Assembly (NCBI RefSeq): GCF_018882205.1
Contig: NZ_JACVOU010000003.1
Span: 248,001 to 312,000 of the forward strand
DNA length: 64,000 nucleotides
Source: Polynucleobacter bastaniensis
GTDB taxonomy: Bacteria > Pseudomonadota > Gammaproteobacteria > Burkholderiales > Burkholderiaceae
Reading direction: 5' to 3'
Shown here: piece after piece, positions 29,808 through 39,624 of the stretch
Layout: every line of letters begins with the position of its first letter
Numbering within the stretch: the first letter of the stretch is position 1
Notes under the pieces: generated by a model
The model's input: the letters and a program-made list of their open reading frames with translations, nothing else
Databases searched by the model: none
Told to the model about the DNA's origin: nothing
Made by a program: the position numbers and the translations under genes

Positions 29808-30329
29808 ATGAAATTAACGCCCGAACAAATAGCAGCAGCACAAAAAGCGAACCTAGAAACTTTAAGCGGGCTAACCAATCAAGCACTACAAAGCATTGAG
29901 AAATTAATTGAGCTCAATATGCATATAGCCAAGCAAAGCCTGAGTGAAAGCATGAGTAGCGCCAAGAAAGCGCTTGAAGTCAAAGATATTCAGCAACTCC
30001 TCGCCCATCAGGCGGAAGCAGTCCAGCCCATGGCTGAAAAAATGATGGTCTATAGTCGCCATCTTTATGAATTAGTACATGAGACTCAAGCGAGTTTTAC
30101 TAAGTCCGCCGAAAAAGAATTTCAAGCTGGCCAGCAAAAAATGAATGCCTTAGTAGAAGACTGGACTAATAATGCGCCAGCAGGCTCAGATGCTGCAGTA
30201 CATGCTATGAAACAAGCAATCGCTTCTGCTGCCAATGTATTTGAAACTAGTCAGAAGGCAGTGAAGCACGCTGTAGAGGTTGCGCAATCAGGCAATCAAA
30301 CGGTGAGTAAAAAAAGTAATAAGAAATAA
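29808..30329 (+). CDS. phasin family protein
   Basis: This 173-residue, almost entirely helical protein (TPEQIAAAQKANLETLSGLTNQALQSIEKL in part: AAQKANLETLSGL; MAEKMMVYSRHLYELVHETQ; VHAMKQAIASAANVFETSQKAVK) matches the PhaP phasin family that coats polyhydroxyalkanoate granules. The C-terminus is Lys/Ser-rich. ATG 29808 is favoured by the AGGAAAGG ribosome site eight bases upstream; an ATG at 29790 is in frame. It is convergent with lpdA across a shared terminator, next to the operon that makes acetyl-CoA, the PHA precursor. Confidence 0.93.
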   Translation: MKLTPEQIAAAQKANLETLSGLTNQALQSIEKLIELNMHIAKQSLSESMSSAKKALEVKDIQQLLAHQAEAVQPMAEKMMVYSRHLYELVHETQASFTKSAEKEFQAGQQKMNALVEDWTNNAPAGSDAAVHAMKQAIASAANVFETSQKAVKHAVEVAQSGNQTVSKKSNKK

Positions 30330-30370
30330 TAAATATGTAATGACTACATTACTCTTATTGCAAAGATGTA

Positions 30371-30404
30371 CAAAAAAGCCCCGATTTTGATCGAGGCTTT
30401 TTTG
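30371..30404. terminator. bidirectional rho-independent terminator between phasin and lpdA
   Basis: Arms CAAAAAAGCC-CGA and TCG-GGCTTTTTTG around a TTTTGA loop, with one C/A mismatch in the stem and A/T tracts on both sides. It sits between the convergent phasin and pyruvate dehydrogenase operons and can serve both strands. Confidence 0.92.
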
Positions 30405-30418
30405 CGAAACGAAGAAGA

Positions 30419-32206
30419 TTAATGTGCCTTCTTCTTTACTGGTGGTAAATCAGTGCAGTGACCAAGAGCAGCCTCTGCAGCTAAGCCAACAGATTCCCCT
30501 AGAGTTGGATGCGGATGAATCGTTTTGCTAATATCCACAGCATCAGCACCCATCTCTATGGCAAGACACACTTCGCCAATTAAATCGCCAGCATGTGTAC
30601 CAACGATACCGCCACCAATAATACGTTTGCTGGTCGCATCAAAAATCAGTTTAGTGAAACCTTCATCACGACCATTGGCAATAGCTCTACCACTAGCTGC
30701 CCACGGAAATAAACCTTTTTCGTAGGCGATCCCTTGAGCTTTACACTGCTCTTCGGTCAAACCAGCCCAGGCCACCTCTGGGTCAGTATATGCAACCGAT
30801 GGAATCTGCTTGGCATCAAAGTAGGATTTTTCACCTGCAGCAACTTCAGCAGCAACGTGGCCCTCATGTACTGCTTTGTGCGCAAGCATAGGTTGACCAA
30901 CAATGTCGCCAATCGCAAAGATGTTGTTCACATTAGTGCGCATTTGATTATCGACAGGAACAAAGCCGCGCTCATCTACAACAACGCCTGCAGCTACTGC
31001 ATCAATCTTCTTGCCATTCGGCGTGCGTCCAACTGCAACCAAGACTAAGTCGTAAGTCTGCGGCTCTGAGGGAGCGCCCTCACCTTCAAAGCTCACTGCG
31101 ATACCATCGGGCTTAACTTCAGCTTTAGAGGCGCGAGTCTTTAGCATGATCTTTTCGAAACGGCCGGCATTAAATTTCTCCCATACCTTTTCTAAATCAC
31201 GATCCGCACCCGCCATGAGGCCATCCATCATTTCAGCAATATCGATACGGGAGCCTAGTGTGCTGTAAACAGTCGCCATCTCCAAACCAATAATGCCGCC
31301 ACCGATGACTAACATGCGCTTTGGAATACTCTTGAGTAACAAGGCGCCAGTGCTATCTACGATCCGAGGATCTTCTGGCAAGAATGGCAGTTTTACTGGC
31401 TGACTTCCTGCTGCAATGATTGCCTTCTGAAAGTGAATCACTTCTTTTTGGCCTGTTAAATCTTGGCCATCACCCTTAGTTAACTCCACTTCTACGTGAT
31501 TAGCATCTAAGAATCGGCCTAATCCACGTACTACACTAACTTTACGGGCTTTTGCCATGCCGGCCAATCCACCCGTTAACTTGGCAATGACTGAATTTTT
31601 ATAGCCACGCAATTGATCAATTTCAATCTTGGGGGCGCCATAGCTAATACCATGCTTAGACATCGTCTTCACTTCATCCATCACTGCGGTTGTATGTAGT
31701 AAGGCTTTCGAAGGAATACAACCCACGTTTAAGCAAACACCGCCTAAAGTTGAATAGCGCTCTATCAAAATAGTGCTCATACCCAAATCCGCGCTTCGGA
31801 ATGCGGCACTATAACCACCCGGACCTGCACCTAAGACAAGCAATTCGCACTCATGATCCACTTTGCCGCTGTATTGACCAGCAATAGGAGCGCTGATGAC
31901 AGCTGCTGCTACTGGAGGAGGAACTGCTGAGACTGCAGGCGCAGAAGCTTGAGGTGCAGTTGTTGCCGCCCCCACTTCAATTTCAGCTACCACACTACCT
32001 TTAGCAACCTTATCGCCAGCTTTGACTGAAATACTCAGAACAGTTCCAGCTACATCGGCTGGAATTTCCATCGTAGCTTTGTCAGATTCTAGAACGAGTA
32101 GTGGCTGCTCTTTTTCAATCACATCACCCACTTTAATGAGTACTTCAATCACTGGCACATCTGAATAATCACCAATATCCGGTACGAGAATAATTTGCTT
32201 GGCCAT
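30419..32206 (-). CDS. lpdA: dihydrolipoyl dehydrogenase (E3) with N-terminal lipoyl domain
   Basis: E3 reoxidises the dihydrolipoyl groups of pyruvate dehydrogenase with FAD and NAD. The 595-residue protein has an extra N-terminal lipoyl domain (VLESDKATMEIP, residues about 1-80) and an Ala/Pro linker. The flavoprotein core follows, with FAD motif VLGAGPGGYSAAF, redox cysteines in GGVCLNVGCIPSK, NAD motif VIGGGIIGLEMA and the catalytic His region IHPHPTLGES. The lipoyl-E3 form is usual in betaproteobacteria and Neisseria. It is nine bases after aceF and ends the operon. Confidence 0.97.
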   Translation of the reverse strand: MAKQIILVPDIGDYSDVPVIEVLIKVGDVIEKEQPLLVLESDKATMEIPADVAGTVLSISVKAGDKVAKGSVVAEIEVGAATTAPQASAPAVSAVPPPVAAAVISAPIAGQYSGKVDHECELLVLGAGPGGYSAAFRSADLGMSTILIERYSTLGGVCLNVGCIPSKALLHTTAVMDEVKTMSKHGISYGAPKIEIDQLRGYKNSVIAKLTGGLAGMAKARKVSVVRGLGRFLDANHVEVELTKGDGQDLTGQKEVIHFQKAIIAAGSQPVKLPFLPEDPRIVDSTGALLLKSIPKRMLVIGGGIIGLEMATVYSTLGSRIDIAEMMDGLMAGADRDLEKVWEKFNAGRFEKIMLKTRASKAEVKPDGIAVSFEGEGAPSEPQTYDLVLVAVGRTPNGKKIDAVAAGVVVDERGFVPVDNQMRTNVNNIFAIGDIVGQPMLAHKAVHEGHVAAEVAAGEKSYFDAKQIPSVAYTDPEVAWAGLTEEQCKAQGIAYEKGLFPWAASGRAIANGRDEGFTKLIFDATSKRIIGGGIVGTHAGDLIGEVCLAIEMGADAVDISKTIHPHPTLGESVGLAAEAALGHCTDLPPVKKKAH

Positions 32207-32215
32207 ATCTTTTCC

Positions 32216-33529
32216 TTAAAGCGCCGCGCGACGGAAGTCGGACATCAGCTGAGCGATATAGACATTAAAACGTGTTGCCAAAGCACCATCAATCACACGA
32301 TGGTCCGCACTGAGTGACAATGGGCAAATCAAGCGCGGTACAAATTGCTTGCCATCCCATACTGGCTTCATAGCAGCTTTGCTTACGCCTAAGATTGCCA
32401 CCTCAGGTGCATTTACGATGGGTGAAAAATAGGTACCACCAATACCACCCAATGAAGAGATAGTAAAACTGGCGCCTTGCATTTGATCTGGCTTTAGTTT
32501 TCCATCACGCGCTAGCGCGGCTAACTCTGAAGTTTCACGAGCAAGTTCAAAAATACCTTTTTTATCTGCATCACGAATCACTGGTACCACTAGACCATTT
32601 GGCGTATCAGCGGCAAATGCAATATTGAAGTATTTCTTCAATACCAAGTCATCGCCATCAATAGAGCTATTGAACTCTGGGTACTTCTTGAGAGCAGCAA
32701 CAGCAGCTTTCATCAAGAAAGCCAGCATGGTGATTTTGAGGCCCTGCTTTTCATTCTCTTTGTTAGTCAGAACCCTAAATGCCTCGAGCTCAGTAATGTC
32801 CGCATCCTCGTGATATGTCACAGCAGGAATCATCACCCAGTTACGACCGAGGTTTGCTGCGGTCAATTTCTTAATGCGATTGAGTGGCTGACGTTCGGTT
32901 TCTCCAAACTTAGAGAAATCCACTTTTGGCCAAGGAATCAGATTAAGGCCGCCTAAGCTTCCGCCAGATGCGGTCGATGCGCTACCGGCACCACCACTCA
33001 TTGCAGCCTTTACAAAAGCCTGCACGTCTTCTTGGGTGATTCTGCCCTTCGGACCAGAGCCTTTAACTTGATGAACCGTAACGCCAAGTTCACGAGCAAA
33101 TTTACGAACTGAAGGACTTGCGTGACTAGCTGTTGGATCTACTTCAATCGGGGTAGCGCTAACAGGAGGTGGTGCTGGTGCACGCACAATTGGTGGCTCT
33201 ACTTTTGGGGCTGGTGTAGCAGCAGGTTCGATTTTCGCTACTGCGGGAGCGGCAGCAGTTTGTGTAGCGGCTGGAGCTGCAGTTGCGCCACTCTCTTCAA
33301 GCACTAGAACAATGGCGCCCTCTGAAATAGAGTCACCCACCTTAACCTTAACTTCTTTCACAAGACCGGAGTACGATGAGGGAACGTCCATGGTTGCCTT
33401 GTCTGACTCCAGAACAACAATAGACTGCTCTTTCTCAACACGATCGCCGGCTTTTACCAATACCTCGATGACAGGCACATCTTTGTAATCCCCAATATCA
33501 GGGACTTTAATATCAATTAGTTGGCTCAT
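32216..33529 (-). CDS. aceF: pyruvate dehydrogenase dihydrolipoyllysine acetyltransferase (E2)
   Basis: E2 forms the complex core and transfers acetyl groups to CoA. The 437-residue protein has one lipoyl domain (VVLESDKATMDVP), a long Ala/Pro/Thr linker (about residues 80-130), a peripheral-subunit-binding domain (ASPSVRKFARELGVTVHQVKG) and the acetyltransferase domain ending with the catalytic SADHRVIDGALATRF. Only one lipoyl domain is present, against two or three in some other bacteria; the E3 partner carries another. Confidence 0.97.
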   Translation of the reverse strand: MSQLIDIKVPDIGDYKDVPVIEVLVKAGDRVEKEQSIVVLESDKATMDVPSSYSGLVKEVKVKVGDSISEGAIVLVLEESGATAAPAATQTAAAPAVAKIEPAATPAPKVEPPIVRAPAPPPVSATPIEVDPTASHASPSVRKFARELGVTVHQVKGSGPKGRITQEDVQAFVKAAMSGGAGSASTASGGSLGGLNLIPWPKVDFSKFGETERQPLNRIKKLTAANLGRNWVMIPAVTYHEDADITELEAFRVLTNKENEKQGLKITMLAFLMKAAVAALKKYPEFNSSIDGDDLVLKKYFNIAFAADTPNGLVVPVIRDADKKGIFELARETSELAALARDGKLKPDQMQGASFTISSLGGIGGTYFSPIVNAPEVAILGVSKAAMKPVWDGKQFVPRLICPLSLSADHRVIDGALATRFNVYIAQLMSDFRRAAL

Positions 33530-33544
33530 AGTATCTGTCTCTTA

Positions 33545-36241
33545 TCAAACCGTCATTGGGTTTGGCTTAGTGGTATCAATGCCGTACTTCTGAATCGCTT
33601 CGGCTAACTTTTGGCGATCAAGCTGGCCAGCGTCTACCAATGAGCGCAAAGCTGTGAGAACAACCCAACGGCGATCCACTTCAAAGAAATCGCGTAGTTT
33701 TTCACGGGTATCGGAGCGACCAAAACCATCGGTTCCTAGCACCTCAAAGCGACGGCCAAGGTGCTGAATGGCTGGGCGAATTTGCTCAGCAAACAAACGA
33801 ACATAATCAGTAGCAGCGATGATTGGTCCCGCAGTATCTTTGAGACACTGCTCTACATGAGATAAAGCAGGTGCTGCAGTTGGGTTCAGCAGATTATTGC
33901 GATGCACCGTATTCCAATTACGACCTAGTTCAGTAAAGCTTGGGCAGCCCCACAAATCAGAAGCGACACCCCAATCTTTATGTAGGATTTCAGCAGCCTC
34001 GATGACTTCGCGGAAAATGGTTCCTGAACCTAAAAGCTGTACACGCAATTTCGCATTAGCATCGCCAACCGACTTGAGTTTGTACATACCCTTAATGATG
34101 TCTTGTTCTGCACCTTTTGGCATAGCTGGATGAGCGTAGTTCTCATTCATCAAAGTGATGTAGTAGTACACATCTTCTTGTTCAGCCAACATGCGGCGCA
34201 TACCATCCTGAATGACTACCGCTACTTCAAATGAGAATGAGGGGTCATAGCTAATACAGTTTGGAATTGAAGCACTCCATACTTGACTATGACCATCTTC
34301 ATGCTGAAGACCTTCACCATTCAAAGTCGTTCTACCGGCAGTGCCGCCTAATAAGAATCCACGACTACGCATATCACCAGCAGCCCAACAGAGGTCGCCA
34401 ATCCGCTGGAAACCAAACATCGAGTAGAAGATATAAAAAGGCAACATCGGTACGCCATGCGTTGAGTATGAAGTGGCGGCAGCGATCCAATCGCACATAC
34501 CACCCGCTTCATTAATGCCCTCTTGCAAAATCTGACCAGTCTTGTCCTCTTTATAGAACATCAATTGATCATGATCTTCTGGGGTATAAAGCTGACCTAG
34601 CTGATTCCAAATACCTAATTGACGAAACATGCCTTCCATACCAAAAGTACGTGACTCATCTGGAACGATCGGGACAACCCGCTTACCCAAAACCTTGTCG
34701 CGCACGATCGTATTTAATATGCGAACAAAAGCCATCGTTGTGGAAATCTCACGGCCATCGGCAGTTGCTTCTAGCAATGGTGCGAATACCTCAAGCGCAG
34801 GTACAGGCAAGCTCTCAGCCTTCATGCGACGCTGTGGCAAATAGCCGCCCAACTCTTGACGGCGAGCTTTCATATACTCAAGCTCTGGACTTCCCTCAGC
34901 AAATTTCACTAAGGGCATTTCATCTAGCTGCTCATCTTTTACGGGGATCTCAAAACGATCGCGGAAACGACGTACATCATCCGCATTCATCTTCTTCGCT
35001 TGGTGGGCAATATTCATCGCCTCGCCCGAGCCACCCATGCCATAACCTTTAATAGTGTGAGCCAAAATAACAGTTGGCTGATCCTTGTGATTTACAGCGG
35101 AGTAAAAAGATGCAAATACTTTATGGGGATCATGGCCACCACGATTGAGCTGCCAAATCTCGTCATCACTCCAGTCGCTGACTAGTGCCTTTAACTCTGG
35201 TGTGTTGAAAACGATTTCGCGCACGTAGGCACCACTCTTGGCTTTCATGGTCTGATATTCACCATCGACGATCTGACCAAGACGCTGCATCAAGATACCT
35301 TTTTTGTCGCGAGCAAACAATGCATCCCAATGACCACCCCAAACTACCTTGATTACATTCCAACCGGCGCCACGGAATTCACCTTCGAGTTCTTGAATAA
35401 TTTTGCCGTTTCCGCGTACTGGTCCATCAAGACGTTGTAGGTTGCAGTTCACCACAAAAATCAAGTTATCTAATTTTTCACGGCCGGCCATACCAATGGC
35501 GCCGAGTGATTCTGGTTCATCAGTTTCACCATCACCGAGGAAGGCCCAAACTTTTCTACCTTCAGCTTTAATGAATCCACGATCCTGCATGTAGCGCATA
35601 AAGCGTGCCTGATAAATAGCCATAATTGGGCCAAGACCCATCGACACTGTAGGAAACTGCCAAAAATCTGGCATCAACCAAGGATGTGGATAGCTAGAGA
35701 TCCCTTTGCCGCCCACTTCTTGACGGAAGTTATTCAGCTGCTCATCCGATAAGCGACCGAGCATATAAGCTCTAGCATAAACACCTGGGGCAGAATGTCC
35801 TTGAATAAAGATCAAATCGCCACCATGCTCAGGAGATGGTGCATGCCAGAAATGGTTAAAGCCGACGTCATATAGAGTTGCCGCTGACTGGAAAGAAGAA
35901 ATATGACCACCAACGTTGGTATCTTTATTAGCACGCAAGACCATAGCCATTGCGTTCCAACGTGTGTAGGAACGGATGCGGTGCTCGACATTTTGATCGC
36001 CTGGTAGACGTGCTTGCTGCTCTACAGGGATTGTGTTGATGTAAGGAGTTTCAGCATGAAAGGCTTGATTTACTCCATTGACTCGAGCATGAGAAATTTG
36101 CTGATCAATCAGATAAGCAGCACGCTCTGGACCCTCGTTCCGAATCACACCATCGAGGGCCTGTAACCACTCTTGGGTTTCACCTGGATCAGCATCTTGT
36201 TTTCCTGCGCTACCCAAAATTTGTTCTGGAACCGCTGCCAT
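33545..36241 (-). CDS. aceE: pyruvate dehydrogenase E1 component, homodimeric type
   Basis: AceE decarboxylates pyruvate with thiamine diphosphate and acetylates E2. The 898-residue protein is the single-chain E1 typical of gram-negatives. The ThDP motif starts GDGETDEPESLGAIGMAGREKLDNLIFVVNCN, seen here as GDGETDEPES and VVNCNLQ; the conserved HGVPMLPFYIFYSMFGFQR region follows. A TGGAGG ribosome site precedes the ATG. It heads aceE-aceF-lpdA and diverges from the sensor kinase gene over 202 bp containing a long inverted repeat. Confidence 0.98.
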   Translation of the reverse strand: MAAVPEQILGSAGKQDADPGETQEWLQALDGVIRNEGPERAAYLIDQQISHARVNGVNQAFHAETPYINTIPVEQQARLPGDQNVEHRIRSYTRWNAMAMVLRANKDTNVGGHISSFQSAATLYDVGFNHFWHAPSPEHGGDLIFIQGHSAPGVYARAYMLGRLSDEQLNNFRQEVGGKGISSYPHPWLMPDFWQFPTVSMGLGPIMAIYQARFMRYMQDRGFIKAEGRKVWAFLGDGETDEPESLGAIGMAGREKLDNLIFVVNCNLQRLDGPVRGNGKIIQELEGEFRGAGWNVIKVVWGGHWDALFARDKKGILMQRLGQIVDGEYQTMKAKSGAYVREIVFNTPELKALVSDWSDDEIWQLNRGGHDPHKVFASFYSAVNHKDQPTVILAHTIKGYGMGGSGEAMNIAHQAKKMNADDVRRFRDRFEIPVKDEQLDEMPLVKFAEGSPELEYMKARRQELGGYLPQRRMKAESLPVPALEVFAPLLEATADGREISTTMAFVRILNTIVRDKVLGKRVVPIVPDESRTFGMEGMFRQLGIWNQLGQLYTPEDHDQLMFYKEDKTGQILQEGINEAGGMCDWIAAATSYSTHGVPMLPFYIFYSMFGFQRIGDLCWAAGDMRSRGFLLGGTAGRTTLNGEGLQHEDGHSQVWSASIPNCISYDPSFSFEVAVVIQDGMRRMLAEQEDVYYYITLMNENYAHPAMPKGAEQDIIKGMYKLKSVGDANAKLRVQLLGSGTIFREVIEAAEILHKDWGVASDLWGCPSFTELGRNWNTVHRNNLLNPTAAPALSHVEQCLKDTAGPIIAATDYVRLFAEQIRPAIQHLGRRFEVLGTDGFGRSDTREKLRDFFEVDRRWVVLTALRSLVDAGQLDRQKLAEAIQKYGIDTTKPNPMTV

Positions 36242-36330
36242 AAACTGCCTCCATTTGTTACATCGTTTTTATTGATTTACTGTATAGGTAATATTCTAGG
36301 AAGGTCTATGGGTGTAAACAAGCAATTTTC

Positions 36331-36359
36331 CACATAATGATAGTATTTATCACTATGTG
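36331..36359. promoter_or_regulatory. inverted repeat between aceE and the sensor kinase gene
   Basis: A 29-bp imperfect dyad has arms CACATA-A-TGATA and TATCA-C-TATGTG. It lies almost exactly midway between the aceE start (about 90 bp away) and the kinase start (about 85 bp away). Its symmetry and position suggest an operator for control of both divergent units, possibly by the FixJ-like regulator of 38971-39618. No binding evidence exists in the sequence. Confidence 0.55.
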
Positions 36360-36443
36360 ATATTTTGTTGCATCGCATTCAAATAAGCCAAAGTATGAAA
36401 TAGGCCGCTAAAGCCCATCTATAGGGCAAAATAAGCAGATTAC

Positions 36444-38933
36444 ATGAAAAAAATAGCATTGTCTTTCTGGCAGCTCTCGCCCGTAAAGTGGCTCCGTCGA
36501 ATACGGGGATTTAAGCTTGTCTATACACCCCTAATAGCCATCGTTCTATTTACCGTAGTAATGGGCATCATTATGGGCACCCTGCAGTTGCAGGAAAAGA
36601 GTCAGCAAGAAGCTGCTCTATTTAGAGAGCTCTCTTTTGCAAAGCAACGCATCCAATTAAGGTTTGCAAACAATACCGACGTTCTTCAGTCTCTTGGACG
36701 TGATTATGTAAGTGGTGGCGAATCATTCAAGGCAAAAGAAAACTTCTTTATTCAGGCTGAAAATTTATTACAAAGTAATCATGAAATTGCACAAATCGTT
36801 TGGATTGATAAAGTAGGTCAACGACAGTGGAGAATTCCACTAGATAACTTAAGAACCGAGTGGTTCAATAAGAATGTCAACGCTGAAACTATCAACCAAG
36901 GCTTAAGAAAGACTCTTGAGCTCAGTTCAGCAACAAGCAGGCCTGCTTTTAGTCAGTTCATGACCCTCGAAGTTCCAAGCGATGAAGTCATCTCAAAAGA
37001 AATTCGTAACGTATTTTGGCAAACAGTTCCCCAGATTTCTGGTAATGAAGTTAATGGCATGGTAGCTGTTCTATACACCACACAGGGCATGCTTGAAATG
37101 ATTCCTGGTGAGCTCAAAGGCCAATATCGCTTCACATTAATTACAGATGATGACAGAGTCCTAGCGATCTCTTCCGATAAAAATACACCAAAGCGTGCGT
37201 TTAGCAATCAAACTAGTTTAGATATAGGAGTTCTCAGTCCAAACTTAAGTCTACGTATTGATACCTACCCACCAGCAACGAATTTAACTTTTAGAATGTT
37301 AATTGGCGTTGTGCTTGGCTTGAGCGCATTTGTGATTTGGAGCTTATGGTCCGTTCTCAAACAGATGCAGGTTAGGCAAGAGGCTGAAGCAAATCTTCGG
37401 GCAGAAACCAATTTCCGTAGTGCAATGGAAAATTCCACCCCAGTAGGGATCCGTGCGCATGATATGAATAGAGTGATTACTTATGTGAATCCCGCATTTT
37501 GTGAAATGACGGGGTGGTCTGCCAAAGAACTCATTGGACTGAGCCCGCCCTTTGCTTTCTGGCCTGAAGGCCAGAAAAATGAGCTGACCGATAAAATGAA
37601 TAAGGCTCTCAAAATAGCGCTGAGTGAAGAAAGAACTATTGGGATTGAGGGCTCAATTCTTCACAGAGATGGATCAGTCATTCAGACGCGTACATTTATT
37701 GCACCCCTCGTAAATGAAAAGGGTCAACAAACTGGCTGGGTCACTTCATTAATTGATATCTCAGAGCCTAAGAAAATTCGAGAAGAATTAGCAGCTTCTC
37801 AAGACCGATTTGTTGCTGTACTTGAAGGGCTTGATGCTGCAGTTTCAGTAGTATCAAATGAGAACGGTGAACTATTATTTACAAATCGCCTCTATCGTGA
37901 GCGCTTTGGCAATACTGCTAAGGGTCACTTTGAATTGGCTGGTAGCGATAAGATAGCCGAAACAATTTCACCCCTATCACCCTACCAAGAAACTGAATCA
38001 GAAGAAATTCAATTGCTAGATGAGGCATCAGGAATTTCAAAATGGTATGAAGTTCGCAGACGTAATGTCCCGTGGGTAGATGGTCACTTAGCACAATTAT
38101 TAATTGCCACGGATATTACCTTGCGTGTCGAAGCTGATGACTTAGCTCGGCAACAAGAAGAGCGGATGCAATTTACTAGCCGACTAACAACCATGGGTGA
38201 AATGGCTTCTTCCTTAGCCCATGAATTAAATCAACCGCTAGCTGCAATTTCGAACTACTGCATGGGTGTCGTAAAGCGCTTGCAAGGCCAACTTGAACCC
38301 GCCTTGCAAAAAGATATTATTCCCGCGCTAGAAAAAGCATCTGATCAGGCTCATCGCGCTGGCATGATCATTCAGCGTATTAAAGGCTTTGTAAAACGTA
38401 GTGAACCGCAAAGAAAGTCTTGCGACATTGCTGAAATTATTCATGATGCCGTTGGATTAGTGGAAATTGAAGCCCACCGCCATCGCTTGAGTATCAATAC
38501 TGAAATTGCTGAAAATCTTCCTGCAGTCGACTTAGATCCAGTCTTAATTCTGCAGGTTTTAGTCAATCTGTTGAAAAACTCTCTTGACAGTATGAGAGAG
38601 GTTTACCCCCTTTCCTCGCGCTGGTCGGCTCCCCCCGTGCGGATTTCAGCGGATTTAGATACCAGCACCTTCCCCGCCATGTTGCGTATTCAGGTAAGAG
38701 ATACAGGTGCCGGAATTGCAAAATCAGTGATTGAACGCATGTTTGAGCCCTTTTTTAGCACCAAAAGCGATGGTATGGGGATGGGTCTGAATATTTGTCG
38801 ATCGGTGATTGAGTCCCATCAGGGTCGTCTTTGGGCAACCAATCTGATGGATGCTGAACATACAAAGTTGTCGGGCTGCACCTTTACAATACTCTTACCC
38901 TTAGAGTCTCCGGGCTCTCAGGACAATATTTAA
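36444..38933 (+). CDS. membrane PAS-domain sensor histidine kinase (FixL/DctB-like)
   Basis: The 829-residue kinase has a membrane helix near residues 25-48 (YTPLIAIVLFTVVMGIIMG), a periplasmic sensor region to about 280, and a second helix (MLIGVVLGLSAFVIWSLWSV). Two PAS domains follow (VGIRAHDMNRVITYVNPAF to SLIDIS; AVSVVSNENGELLFTN to TDITLR). The HisKA phosphoacceptor is His593 in SSLAHELNQPLAAI, and the ATPase domain has VLVNLLKNSLDSM, DTGAGI and GMGMGLNI. No FixL heme-binding pattern is obvious. It is divergent from aceE and followed by its response regulator, so control of pyruvate oxidation is a reasonable inference. The signal is unknown. Confidence 0.93.
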   Translation: MKKIALSFWQLSPVKWLRRIRGFKLVYTPLIAIVLFTVVMGIIMGTLQLQEKSQQEAALFRELSFAKQRIQLRFANNTDVLQSLGRDYVSGGESFKAKENFFIQAENLLQSNHEIAQIVWIDKVGQRQWRIPLDNLRTEWFNKNVNAETINQGLRKTLELSSATSRPAFSQFMTLEVPSDEVISKEIRNVFWQTVPQISGNEVNGMVAVLYTTQGMLEMIPGELKGQYRFTLITDDDRVLAISSDKNTPKRAFSNQTSLDIGVLSPNLSLRIDTYPPATNLTFRMLIGVVLGLSAFVIWSLWSVLKQMQVRQEAEANLRAETNFRSAMENSTPVGIRAHDMNRVITYVNPAFCEMTGWSAKELIGLSPPFAFWPEGQKNELTDKMNKALKIALSEERTIGIEGSILHRDGSVIQTRTFIAPLVNEKGQQTGWVTSLIDISEPKKIREELAASQDRFVAVLEGLDAAVSVVSNENGELLFTNRLYRERFGNTAKGHFELAGSDKIAETISPLSPYQETESEEIQLLDEASGISKWYEVRRRNVPWVDGHLAQLLIATDITLRVEADDLARQQEERMQFTSRLTTMGEMASSLAHELNQPLAAISNYCMGVVKRLQGQLEPALQKDIIPALEKASDQAHRAGMIIQRIKGFVKRSEPQRKSCDIAEIIHDAVGLVEIEAHRHRLSINTEIAENLPAVDLDPVLILQVLVNLLKNSLDSMREVYPLSSRWSAPPVRISADLDTSTFPAMLRIQVRDTGAGIAKSVIERMFEPFFSTKSDGMGMGLNICRSVIESHQGRLWATNLMDAEHTKLSGCTFTILLPLESPGSQDNI

Positions 38934-38970
38934 TTTATGTAATTTTTTAGATTTATCTGCGAGAGCTAAT

Positions 38971-39618
38971 ATGAATATCAGTACTGCCACCAAACCCAAT
39001 CAAGCTGAAGTAGTTTATGTTGTAGATGACGATGAGGCAGTCCGCGACTCTCTCACCTGGCTACTCGAAAGCAATGGTTATGTTGTTCGCTGTCATGCTA
39101 GTGCTGAGCGTTTCTTGCAATCACTCCAAAGTACTGATAAATCAACTATCTCTTGCGCCATTCTGGATGTCCGCATGTCCGGAATGTCTGGCCTAGAATT
39201 ACAAGAGCGCCTGATTAGTGAAAACCTACCCATGCCGGTTGCCTTCATTACTGGTCATGGCGATGTATCGATGGCAGTTTCTACTATGAAGCGTGGTGCG
39301 GTCGACTTTATCGAAAAACCATTCAAAGAAAACGATCTCTGCGGCTTAGTAGATCGCATGCTTGGTAAAGCGCGCATTGATTACTCCCAAGCAAGTCAGC
39401 GCAAGATCACTCAAAGCCTCTTGAGCAAACTCACTGGGCGTGAACGCCAAGTGCTTGAGCGCATCGTAGCCGGTCGCTTGAATAAACAAATCGCAGATGA
39501 TTTGAGTATCTCGATCAAAACTGTAGAGGCTCATCGTGCGAATATTATGGAAAAGCTCAACGTAAATACCGTTGCAGATCTTCTCCGTCTTGCCCTTTCT
39601 GATCCACAACCCAATTAA
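38971..39618 (+). CDS. FixJ/NarL-type response regulator
   Basis: The 215-residue regulator has a receiver domain (VYVVDDDEAVR, phospho-acceptor Asp66 in ILDVRMSGMSG, ITGHGDVSMAV, IEKPF) and a LuxR-type HTH (LTGRERQVLERIVAG to IKTVEAHRANIMEKL). It is the cognate partner of the kinase just upstream. The unit is divergent from the pyruvate dehydrogenase operon and continues into folD after six bases. Confidence 0.95.
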   Translation: MNISTATKPNQAEVVYVVDDDEAVRDSLTWLLESNGYVVRCHASAERFLQSLQSTDKSTISCAILDVRMSGMSGLELQERLISENLPMPVAFITGHGDVSMAVSTMKRGAVDFIEKPFKENDLCGLVDRMLGKARIDYSQASQRKITQSLLSKLTGRERQVLERIVAGRLNKQIADDLSISIKTVEAHRANIMEKLNVNTVADLLRLALSDPQPN

Positions 39619-39624
39619 TTTTTT

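Noticed and set aside
33200..33300. Repeated GCA/GCT-rich tracts in aceF as a DNA repeat
   Set aside because: They encode the flexible Ala/Pro linker usual in E2 proteins; simple low-complexity coding sequence.
33122..33307. Trp/Cys-rich frame on the plus strand across aceF
   Set aside because: It is the complement of the Ala/Pro-rich linker of the E2 protein; the odd composition reflects the antisense of that linker and there is no ribosome site.
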